Origin: Marinilabilia sp.
Lineage (GTDB): Bacteria; Bacteroidota; Bacteroidia; Bacteroidales; Marinilabiliaceae
Length of the DNA stretch: 37,684 bases
Assembly (NCBI RefSeq): GCF_016278715.1
Contig: NZ_JADQBH010000186.1
Location: 1 to 37,684, forward strand
Direction of reading: 5' to 3'
Part shown: positions 1 to 6,386 of the stretch, in pieces
Layout: each line of letters starts with the position of its first letter
Numbering within the stretch: position 1 is the stretch's first letter
Notes under the pieces: model-generated
Told to the model about the DNA's origin: nothing
Database searches by the model: none
What the model saw: the letters and a program-made list of their open reading frames with translations, nothing else
Made by a program: the position numbers and the translations under genes

Positions 1-16
1 GACGCTCTTCCGATCT
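1..16 (+). other. Illumina adapter remnant at contig end
   Basis: The first 16 bases match the 3' end of the Illumina TruSeq universal adapter (GACGCTCTTCCGATCT). Biological sequence therefore starts at about base 17. The adapter happens to be in frame with the ABC transporter downstream, so a naive translation would add artificial residues. Confidence 0.93.
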
Positions 17-969
17 TGGTGTGGTATGGAGGTACCCTGATTCTGGCTGATCCTGATTCCCTGAATGCAGCTGAGTTCCTTGCTTACCTTGGTATTTTTT
101 ACCAGATTATTAATCCTGCCAAAGCTTTTTCCAAGGCGATGTACAGTATTCAGAAAGGAATGGCTGCTTACGACAGGATTGATGATATCCTTAGTGCCAA
201 TGTGGCTATCCAGGAAAAAGATAATGCTCACAGCATCAATGAAGTCGCCGGTGGTGTTGAATACCGGAATGTTACCTTCGCTTACAATGAGGCACCGGTT
301 CTGAAAAATGTAAATGTCAACATTCCAAAAGGGCAAACCATTGCTTTGGTAGGACAGTCGGGGAGTGGTAAATCTACATTTGTTGACTTGCTGCCGCGAT
401 TTTATGATGTATTGGAAGGCTCCATTCTGATTGACGGGCAGGATATTCGTGACCTGAAAATTCATGATCTCCGTGACCTGATGGGTAATGTAAATCAGGA
501 TGCCATTTTGTTTAATGATACCATTTATAACAATATTGCCTTCGGGGTGGACGATGCTACCCCTGAAAAGGTGGAAGAGGCGGCCCGGGTGGCCAATGCG
601 CATGATTTTATTGTCTCTTTCGACAATGGTTATGAAACCATCGTTGGAGATCGTGGCGGTCGGCTTTCGGGAGGACAACGTCAACGTATCAGTATTGCCC
701 GTGCGGTACTTAAAAATCCTCCGATTCTGATTCTCGATGAAGCTACCTCAGCACTGGATACCGAATCGGAAAAGCTGGTGCAGGAAGCCCTGGAAAACCT
801 GATGGCCCACAGGACTTCTATTGTTATTGCTCACCGTTTGTCAACAGTGCGTAATGCCGATTGTATATATGTATTCCATGAAGGTGAAATTGTGGAGACC
901 GGCACGCATGATGAACTGATTTCCATGAAGGGGATTTATCAAAAACTCAATGATTTGCAGATGAGATAG
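17..969 (+). CDS. ABC transporter permease/ATPase, MsbA-like, 5' truncated
   Basis: This is the C-terminal part of an ABC exporter half-transporter with a fused membrane and ATPase domain, of the type that flips lipids or exports drugs at the inner membrane. The last transmembrane helices and coupling region occupy roughly the first 75 residues. The nucleotide-binding domain follows, with Walker A GQSGSGKST near residue 113, the signature LSGGQRQR near 217, Walker B ILILDEATSALD just after, and the switch IVIAHRLST. About 270 N-terminal residues (most of the membrane domain) are missing because the contig begins inside the gene. The TTG at 16-18 straddles the adapter and is not a true start. 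The gene ends at TAG 967-969. MsbA itself cannot be told from other exporters of this family on this fragment. Confidence 0.93.
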
Positions 970-1081
970 TTTGTTTGAGCAATTTCTGTAACTCTTGTTT
1001 TGTTTTTTCGTATCGTCAAAAGTAAAAAGTCTTTGCAAGAAAACACTAACTACTGCGTTATTCTCGTTTTTGAATCAGTTA

Positions 1082-1140
1082 TCCCGAAGTGGCTTTTGTA
1101 AGGTTTTTATCCTAAAAACCAACAAAAAGCAAAATCGGGA
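1082..1140. repeat. imperfect 59-nt hairpin after the ABC gene
   Basis: The two ends (tcccga / tcggga) and the core (ggttttta, loop tcc, taaaaacc at 1102-1120) pair, and 20 of 28 positions of the arms are complementary. There is no clear T-run on either side, so it is a weak terminator candidate and may instead be a small palindromic repeat. Confidence 0.4.
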
Positions 1141-1242
1141 CTCTTAGGATTCAAAAACTTCGAAAGCCTTGTATTTGGCGCTTTCTTATCAAAGACTAAA
1201 AAAACCTTAGTTTTCTTGCTGGCACTAAATAGGTGTGTGAAG

Positions 1243-1857
1243 ATGAGACGATTTATAATTTTTGTGTTTTTCTTTATTGTCGGGATATCAAGCGGTTTGT
1301 TGAAAGGACAAACTCCTGAAAACTGGGATTTTCCCGAAAAGTACGATTCCCTGGTTGTTTTTCTGAGTGACAGTCTTGATGATATTCTTGATGTTAAAAT
1401 TAAGGTAAAGGAAAAACGTATTGGAACAACCATGGCCATGCGGCCTTCATTCTTCTCCTTCTTTAAGAAACCTGAAAATCGCACCTATGTATTGTGTATC
1501 AATAATCGCGAGAATTTTTCAGGTATTTTGTTTCGTGATGTTCCTCACGAGGCCCGGATTGGGCTGATTGCTCATGAATTCATGCATGTGCGCGATTATC
1601 AGGAGCGTGGTTTTGGTGGACTCGTGGAACGGGGATGGCAGTACCTTTCCAAAAACGGCAAACAAAAATTTGAGCACGAAATTGATCAGATGGTTATTGA
1701 TGCCGGATTTGGGTTTTTTCTCTACTATTGGAGTGCTTATGTCCTCGAAGAATCAGATGTTGACGATAAATATCGTGAGTTTAAAAGACGCGTGTATATG
1801 AAACCAAAATTAATCCTGACAGAATTGAATAAGCTGGGAGAGATTGAGGTAATGTAG
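1243..1857 (+). CDS. small secreted HExxH metallopeptidase-like protein
   Basis: The product is about 204 residues with an N-terminal hydrophobic stretch (residues 3-20) followed by KGQ, consistent with a Sec signal peptide and export. It contains a perfect zinc-protease motif HEFMH at residues 111-115, and an acidic/His cluster (EHEID near 144-148) about 29 residues later that could give the third zinc ligand, as in gluzincins. I chose ATG 1243 over an upstream in-frame TTG at 1216 because the signal peptide then begins at residue 1. I do not recognise a named family. The conserved tryptophan- and tyrosine-rich tail has no obvious membrane role. A periplasmic or outer-surface peptidase is inference from the motif alone. 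It stands alone, with non-coding DNA on both sides. Confidence 0.7.
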   Translation: MRRFIIFVFFFIVGISSGLLKGQTPENWDFPEKYDSLVVFLSDSLDDILDVKIKVKEKRIGTTMAMRPSFFSFFKKPENRTYVLCINNRENFSGILFRDVPHEARIGLIAHEFMHVRDYQERGFGGLVERGWQYLSKNGKQKFEHEIDQMVIDAGFGFFLYYWSAYVLEESDVDDKYREFKRRVYMKPKLILTELNKLGEIEVM

Positions 1858-1975
1858 GGGGGAATAAAAGACAGATCATTGGATTCAAAGATGCCGGAAG
1901 TAAGAGGAATTATATAATTCTGATATCCTGAGTTTTATAAATGATTGTGGCTGTAGTTTAATTATGCGTTTTTGT

Positions 1976-2186
1976 CATTAGAGATTGCTTCGGGTATGGC
2001 CCTCGCAATGACCAAATCTTCGGGTAACAGAGAAGAGTTGGCAGATGGCAGGGCAGTTTCTTAGCCCTGCCATCTGCCAACCTCTTCCATATAAAAGTGA
2101 AAGAGCGTCAATGCGATCCCGATGAGGCACGAGACCGGGAGAAGCCATCTCTAAAAATACACACGCGACTATAAACTTAAGCCATG
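1976..2186 (-). repeat. dispersed palindromic repeat, copy A
   Basis: Agattgctt (1982-1990) and its degenerate partner aagccatct (2142-2150) frame this element. Next to the first arm lies cctcgcaatga, a sequence common in intergenic palindromes of Bacteroidota. The right flank (2140-2182) is the reverse complement, with about three differences over 42 nt, of the left flank of copy C at 26198-26240. The two copies therefore lie in opposite orientation. The centre holds an 18-bp perfect hairpin (2037-2081). Confidence 0.75.
2037..2081. repeat. 18-bp perfect inverted repeat, 9-nt loop
   Basis: The left arm (2037-2054) and right arm (2064-2081) are perfect reverse complements of 18 bp around a 9-nt loop. 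The stem extends outward through gaagag/ctcttc with one bulge. It forms the heart of repeat copy A. There is no T-run next to it, so it is not a typical terminator. Confidence 0.85.
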
Positions 2187-2315
2187 ATTCTTCGCAATTA
2201 TTTAGTCTGCCATAAGATCGTCGAAAGCATTTGATTTACTCTGAATGTGTTATGACTATTCTTTGGCTGTTATTTCAATATTGGATCTTCATTCAGACAT
2301 CAACCCTTCCTGAAA

Positions 2316-3035
2316 TTAAAAATTCGCCAGCACATCAGCAATATGCAAAGTTTTAATGGGAAGCTCGTTCTTTTTGATGTAACTCTCAATATTAATCAGG
2401 CACGAGGCTTCCGTGGAAACAATGAATTCTGCTCCTGTGGATAATGCATTTTCTACTTTCTGTTCCACCATTGCTGCGGATACCGGAACAAACTTCACCA
2501 TGAAAGTTCCGCCAAAACCGCAACAGGTTGTGTTGTCAGGTAGTTCCCGCAATACCAACCCTTCCACATTTGCCAATAATTTCCGGGGTTCATCTTTCAG
2601 CCCATACTCCCTCAAGGCAGAACAGCCATCATGAAATGTAACTTTGTGAGAAAACGAGGAACCTAAATCTTCTATCCCGAGCGTATTAACCAGAAAGTCG
2701 GTAAATTCAATGATGTTTCTGCCTACTCTTTCCACATCTGCTTGTTTCTCTGGTTCATTTTGGAATAACTCCCGGTAATGATTTCGAACATAACCTGCAC
2801 ATGAAGCAGAGGGTACCACAATGAGACGGTCGTGGGGAAAGTCTTTTAGAAATTTTTCGGCAATTTTTCGCGAGTGATTCCAGTATCCGCTGTTAAAAGT
2901 GGGCTGGCCGCAGCAGGTTTGATTTGGATTGTATTGAACCTGGGCTCCTGCTTTTTCCAGAACTTTAACCACATTCCAACCGGTTTTTGGATATAGTTGA
3001 TCGATAAAGCAGGGAATAAAAAGATCTACGGTCAT
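2316..3035 (-). CDS. lutA: LutA-type (Fe-S)-binding oxidoreductase, CCG domains
   Basis: The product has two cysteine-rich CCG domains (formerly DUF224): PCFIDQ at the start with TCCGQP at residues 40-45, and FHDGC followed by TTCCGFGG in the second half. This is the LutA/YkgE family, the subunit of L-lactate oxidation to pyruvate that works with LutB (Fe-S protein) and LutC. The length of 239 residues is normal. I chose ATG 3035 because the family begins with VDLFIPCF; an upstream in-frame start at 3059 would add eight unrelated residues. No lutB or lutC lies within the window on either side, so the gene appears to be an orphan here. A candidate -7 box is at 3057-3064. Family assignment is firm; lactate as substrate is inferred. 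Confidence 0.88.
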   Translation of the reverse strand: MTVDLFIPCFIDQLYPKTGWNVVKVLEKAGAQVQYNPNQTCCGQPTFNSGYWNHSRKIAEKFLKDFPHDRLIVVPSASCAGYVRNHYRELFQNEPEKQADVERVGRNIIEFTDFLVNTLGIEDLGSSFSHKVTFHDGCSALREYGLKDEPRKLLANVEGLVLRELPDNTTCCGFGGTFMVKFVPVSAAMVEQKVENALSTGAEFIVSTEASCLINIESYIKKNELPIKTLHIADVLANF

Positions 3036-3056
3036 ATTTTTTATTTGTCTTTGATA

Positions 3057-3064
3057 CAAATTTA
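3057..3064 (-). promoter_or_regulatory. candidate Bacteroidota -7 box for lutA
   Basis: TAAATTTG on the minus strand matches the TAnnTTTG consensus, 21 bases before ATG 3035. No well-spaced TTG -33 element was seen. Confidence 0.35.
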
Positions 3065-3451
3065 ATGTTTAGCGCGAATAATACTGCGTTCAGCAAGGTA
3101 TAAATATCTGAGTCATTTTTTCTATTTGATAGAAACTGAGCCTGAAGGGCTCTTATGTTTATAGTTGTGTGCAACAATATAAAATATCGACACTGAAGGT
3201 GTCGTATACTTTAGTAATTGTTAGAAATGTCTTTTTTCATTAAAGATTGCTTCGGCCATTGGGCCTCGAAATTACTGAACCTATTCCATATAAAATAGTT
3301 AAAGGGGGTCGAATTCCGACTTAGGGAAAGCAATCTCAATCTTTTTGCCGGATACCAACTATTTAAAACCTAAAAAAAAGAATCAGTGTGTTGGTGGCGA
3401 GTTGTTTATAAAAGAATTATTTTATAATTTAACCATCCAAAACTATACCCC
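3065..3451. other. intergenic region with repeat copy B
   Basis: No credible gene is seen. The region holds repeat copy B. It also has a possible weak plus-strand promoter for the beta-helix gene: TTG at 3402-3404, a 20-nt spacer and TAATTTAA at 3425-3432, which fits the consensus only in part. Confidence 0.45.
3244..3360 (+). repeat. dispersed palindromic repeat, copy B
   Basis: The arms agattgctt (3244-3252) and aagcaatct (3328-3336) are exact reverse complements. The sequence after the right arm (caatcttttt, then ccggataccaa at 3348-3358) resembles the right flank of copy C, and the 11-mer recurs at 33143-33153. The centre carries a short hairpin, gtcg-aattc-cgac. Confidence 0.7.
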
Positions 3452-4963
3452 ATGAGAAAAATTTACTGCTTTTTACTTTCGTTTTGTGTGTTTGCACTGA
3501 TGTCGCAACAACTTTACGGCCTTGATGTATCCGGTTCTATATCCACAGCGACCAACTGGGGCCCGGAACAAGTAAACGTAACAGATGATTTAAGTATTTC
3601 TGCATCTGTAACTATTGCTGCCGGTACCAGAATTGTTGTTGCTGACCAAGTTAAGATAACGGTTGATGCCAACGGTAGCATTCTGGCAAACGGAGCCACA
3701 GGGAATGAAATTGTTTTTACAGCTGCGACTCCTTCGATGGGTTGGCCAGGAATCTATTTTAACAGTGGTGTCGGGGATGATGTTCTTTCATCATTTGAAT
3801 ACACAAGGTTTGAGTATGGAAAGGCCGATGGAACTGAGGTTGAAGAAACATCAGGAGGGGCTGTGTATCTCAAATATCATTCTAATGTTGTATTTCGTAA
3901 TTGTACTTTTGAAAATAATGAGGCGAAATCCTATGGTGGCGCAATTAATTCTGCCTATTCCCAACTTGTTCTTGAAAACTGTGTTTTTATTTCAAACCTA
4001 ACAAACGAGTTTAATGGTGGAGGTGCCATTCATATCGTTAACTCAGATGGACATGAACTGAAGATAGAAAATTGTTCTTTTTATAATAACAATTCCCATA
4101 CAGGCGGGGCAATACATGCTGAGTTTGCCGGTGGGTTAACTGTTTCTGGTTCTGTTTTTGCCAATAACGAATCCAATTACGGAAGTGCCGTAACCATCAG
4201 TCAGTCATCTTCGAATAATATTTCGTTTATCTCAAATACTTTTGTCAATAATCTGGCAAATAACTCTTCAGGAGCAGTACTTAATGTTTCTTCCTACACG
4301 GAGAATTTTTTGTTTGTCAATAACATCATTTACGGTAATGAAAATGGTTCAGGTAACCCTGCGGCTATTGATTTTGTTAGCGAGCCTTATGTTCCGGTTT
4401 TCAGGAATTGTTTGATTGAAGGTGGCCTGGCTTCTGTTACCGGTCTGCCCCTGGACTATACCTGGACCGGGATGGTTGATGGTGATCCGGAATTTGTGGC
4501 TCCGTCGGGTGGAACCGGACTCTTTGCCGACGGGAATATTGCCAATTGGCAACTTAGCGAACAATCCCCTTGTATCAATTCAGGCACGGAAGATGCATCC
4601 GGATTAGGTTTGCCGTTGACCGACCTGGCAGGAAATGCCCGCATTCAACAGGGGCGAATAGATAAAGGAGCTTTAGAGAGTGCTTTTGTGTCAACTGTCA
4701 TGGCTGAGAGGCCTGATAATACGGGTTTTAAAATATGGTACCGTCACGATGCAGGTCAAATAGTTGTAAGTACTGATAATACAACCCGGTTTACTGGAGT
4801 ATTATACAACATTACCGGTGCATTGGAAGTAGATAAACGCCCTGGAAATTATCAGAATCACATGACTTTTTTGACCTCTGGGTTGAGAAAAGGTATTTAT
4901 GTGGTCACTTTACTTGGACAAAATGGAAAGGTGTTGAATATTTCCAAAATTGTTCTTAATTAA
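3452..4963 (+). CDS. secreted right-handed beta-helix protein with C-terminal sorting-like domain
   Basis: This 503-residue protein has a signal peptide (about residues 1-23). Its parallel beta-helix region, roughly residues 60-330, is rich in N/C-F-x-N-N rungs such as CTFENNEA, CVFISN, CSFYNNNS and VFANNES. Next comes a segment ending in DLAGNARI and IDKGALE, typical of the choice-of-anchor Q domain seen after such helices. The last 75 residues (LYNITGALEV, LRKGIYVVTL) resemble a T9SS type A sorting domain, so export across the outer membrane is likely. Polysaccharide binding or lyase activity is common in such folds, but no catalytic residues can be assigned. The TAA stop overlaps the stop of the convergent Dabb gene by 4 bp. 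Confidence 0.82.
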   Translation: MRKIYCFLLSFCVFALMSQQLYGLDVSGSISTATNWGPEQVNVTDDLSISASVTIAAGTRIVVADQVKITVDANGSILANGATGNEIVFTAATPSMGWPGIYFNSGVGDDVLSSFEYTRFEYGKADGTEVEETSGGAVYLKYHSNVVFRNCTFENNEAKSYGGAINSAYSQLVLENCVFISNLTNEFNGGGAIHIVNSDGHELKIENCSFYNNNSHTGGAIHAEFAGGLTVSGSVFANNESNYGSAVTISQSSSNNISFISNTFVNNLANNSSGAVLNVSSYTENFLFVNNIIYGNENGSGNPAAIDFVSEPYVPVFRNCLIEGGLASVTGLPLDYTWTGMVDGDPEFVAPSGGTGLFADGNIANWQLSEQSPCINSGTEDASGLGLPLTDLAGNARIQQGRIDKGALESAFVSTVMAERPDNTGFKIWYRHDAGQIVVSTDNTTRFTGVLYNITGALEVDKRPGNYQNHMTFLTSGLRKGIYVVTLLGQNGKVLNISKIVLN

Positions 4964-5379
4964 GGTTTCATATCTACCGAATCAAATACCTTAACATTTT
5001 CCCAAAGTTGCTCGTTATGCTTAACAAAATCGAGATGAATAGGATGTTTCTGATAAATATCCTGGTCTTTTTTGCTGTTAAAAATTACCATTAAGGAATA
5101 TGAATAGGAATGATCCACCACATCCCGTTCTTCGGTTGATGCCGGAACACCGAGGTGAAAGTTCTTTATCTCATCAATAGTCACCAGTTTTTTCAGAGCT
5201 TTCTCAAATTGCTCACGGGTTTTGCTATCCTCCGGGTTTTTTAACCAGAAATAGACATGATGAATCAGGATATTTGATAGTGGTTTCATGGATTTCTGCG
5301 CTTTGAGTGAGTAAGATGATAAACCAACCAGACTAATTGTTGCGGCTACCTTTTTCAGAAATGTTCGTCTGTCGCTCAT
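4960..5379 (-). CDS. exported Dabb (stress-responsive alpha/beta barrel) domain protein
   Basis: This 139-residue product starts with a twin-arginine-like signal (DRRTFLKK followed by a hydrophobic stretch ending SLKA), which suggests export in folded form by the Tat system. The mature part, from about residue 36, is a Dabb ferredoxin-like domain (ILIHHVYFWLK, then HSYSYSLMVIFNSKKDQDIYQKHPIHLDFVK). Dabb proteins are dimeric barrels with varied roles, and the function here is unknown. It is the last gene of a minus-strand run after msrB, with a 100-bp gap that contains its own candidate -7 box. The link to copper or oxidative stress is only by position. Confidence 0.85.
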   Translation of the reverse strand: MSDRRTFLKKVAATISLVGLSSYSLKAQKSMKPLSNILIHHVYFWLKNPEDSKTREQFEKALKKLVTIDEIKNFHLGVPASTEERDVVDHSYSYSLMVIFNSKKDQDIYQKHPIHLDFVKHNEQLWENVKVFDSVDMKP

Positions 5380-5432
5380 GGTAGTTGTGAATTAATTATC
5401 CATATCTAATCGGGAAACAAGTTATTCTTTCT

Positions 5433-5440
5433 CAAAAGTA
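5433..5440 (-). promoter_or_regulatory. candidate -7 box for the Dabb gene
   Basis: TACTTTTG on the minus strand matches TAnnTTTG, 53 bases before the ATG at 5379. No TTG lies at the usual distance, so support is partial. Confidence 0.35.
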
Positions 5441-5479
5441 GCAACTTTGTGTTAGTGAACCTCTGCTTTTAAGTAATTT

Positions 5480-5926
5480 TTATTGATGAGCAGTCGAATC
5501 AGGAATAAACTCCATTGAGATACTGTTCACGCAATGTCTGGTGTTCTTTTGGGTAAAGCCTTCTCCCAGGAAAACATGACCCAAATGTGCTCCACATTGC
5601 GCACAGGTGATTTCGGTGCGACGTCCGTCTGCATCGGTCTGGCGTTTTACCGCCCCTTCAATTTCATCATCAAAGCTTGGCCAGCCGCATTGTGCATCAA
5701 ATTTATCACTGCTATGGTAAAGATGTGCTCCGCAACGTTTGCAGGTATAGATGCCTTTTTCTTCGTGCTGGTAATATTTTCCGCTAAAAGGCCTTTCTGT
5801 TCCTTTATTGATGATGACATGCTCTTCCTCGGGCGTCAACTGTTTAAAGTTGAAGCGTGTGCTGTCGTTTTGTGCCATAACTGAGCCTGTGAATATGATT
5901 AATAATATGGTTATTAATGCTTTCAT
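5480..5926 (-). CDS. msrB: peptide-methionine (R)-S-oxide reductase MsrB, exported
   Basis: The enzyme reduces the R-epimer of methionine sulfoxide in proteins. The catalytic motif RHCVNS is present with Cys132, and the structural zinc site is complete (CKRCGAHLY and [12 protein letters not shown]). The 148-residue length is normal for a stand-alone MsrB plus a signal peptide ([19 protein letters not shown]), so the enzyme should act in the periplasm or be surface exposed. It lies 37 bp after the small HMA protein gene and downstream of copA on the same strand. Copper excess drives methionine oxidation in the envelope, so a shared role is plausible but inferred. Confidence 0.95.
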   Translation of the reverse strand: MKALITILLIIFTGSVMAQNDSTRFNFKQLTPEEEHVIINKGTERPFSGKYYQHEEKGIYTCKRCGAHLYHSSDKFDAQCGWPSFDDEIEGAVKRQTDADGRRTEITCAQCGAHLGHVFLGEGFTQKNTRHCVNSISMEFIPDSTAHQ

Positions 5927-5963
5927 GAGAGTGTTTGTTCGTTTCGGGTTTTGAGTTCAGAAC

Positions 5964-6170
5964 TCAGAATTCTTCTGCCTTATATCCGGCTTCATTAAGA
6001 AGTTCTTTAACTTCATTGGGATCTCCTTCTGTCTCCACCGTCAGTATTCTGTCGGGACTCTCTAAATCAACACTCCACTTATTGATATTGTTTGATTTTT
6101 CAAGAAAAGGAGTTACGGTGTTGATGCAGCCGTTGCATTTGATGGTTGTTTTGAATTTAAGTGTTTTCAT
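5964..6170 (-). CDS. small heavy-metal-associated (HMA) domain protein
   Basis: This 68-residue cytoplasmic protein is a single HMA ferredoxin-like domain with the metal-binding CxxC at Cys12 and Cys15 (IKCNGCIN) and a typical C-terminal strand-helix (VKELLNEAGYKAEEF). It resembles copper chaperones of the CopZ type that deliver Cu(I) to a P-type ATPase. It lies 216 bp after copA and 37 bp before msrB, in the same direction. The stop codon lies inside a small palindrome, tgagttc-a-gaactca (5952-5966). Copper specificity is inferred from the neighbour. Confidence 0.9.
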   Translation of the reverse strand: MKTLKFKTTIKCNGCINTVTPFLEKSNNINKWSVDLESPDRILTVETEGDPNEVKELLNEAGYKAEEF

Positions 6171-6214
6171 AATCTGTTTCTTTAAATGTTTATTACTATT
6201 AACAACACTCCGTC

Positions 6215-6232
6215 ATCCCGAAGCTTCGGGAT
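6215..6232. repeat. 18-bp perfect palindrome between copA and the HMA gene
   Basis: The sequence atcccgaagcttcgggat is a perfect palindrome. It shares the gcttcggg core with the dispersed repeats in this window. It could form a processing or partial termination hairpin within the copA transcript, but there is no T-run. Confidence 0.55.
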
Positions 6233-6386
6233 TAGAAGTGTCTGATAGTCAATGGTTTACATGGCTCGCAATATGATGCATAACTCTCTCATAATAAAAA
6301 CTTTGCGTCATTGCGTCTTTGCGTTTATGTTTTTTTTAACGGACTATTGTATTAAAAATGACCTTATTTTACCTGGTTGCGGTGGG

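Larger units (their letters stand above)
1858..2315. other. intergenic region with palindromic repeat copy A
   Basis: No credible ORF was seen in this 458-bp gap. Its main content is a dispersed palindromic repeat (about 1976-2186), listed separately. The flanks are AT-rich, with no recognisable promoter for a plus-strand gene. Confidence 0.6.

Noticed and set aside
1107-1484. Minus-strand open frame of 125 codons
   Set aside because: It is antisense to the signal peptide of the metallopeptidase-like gene and the hairpin before it, with low-complexity residues and no family motif.
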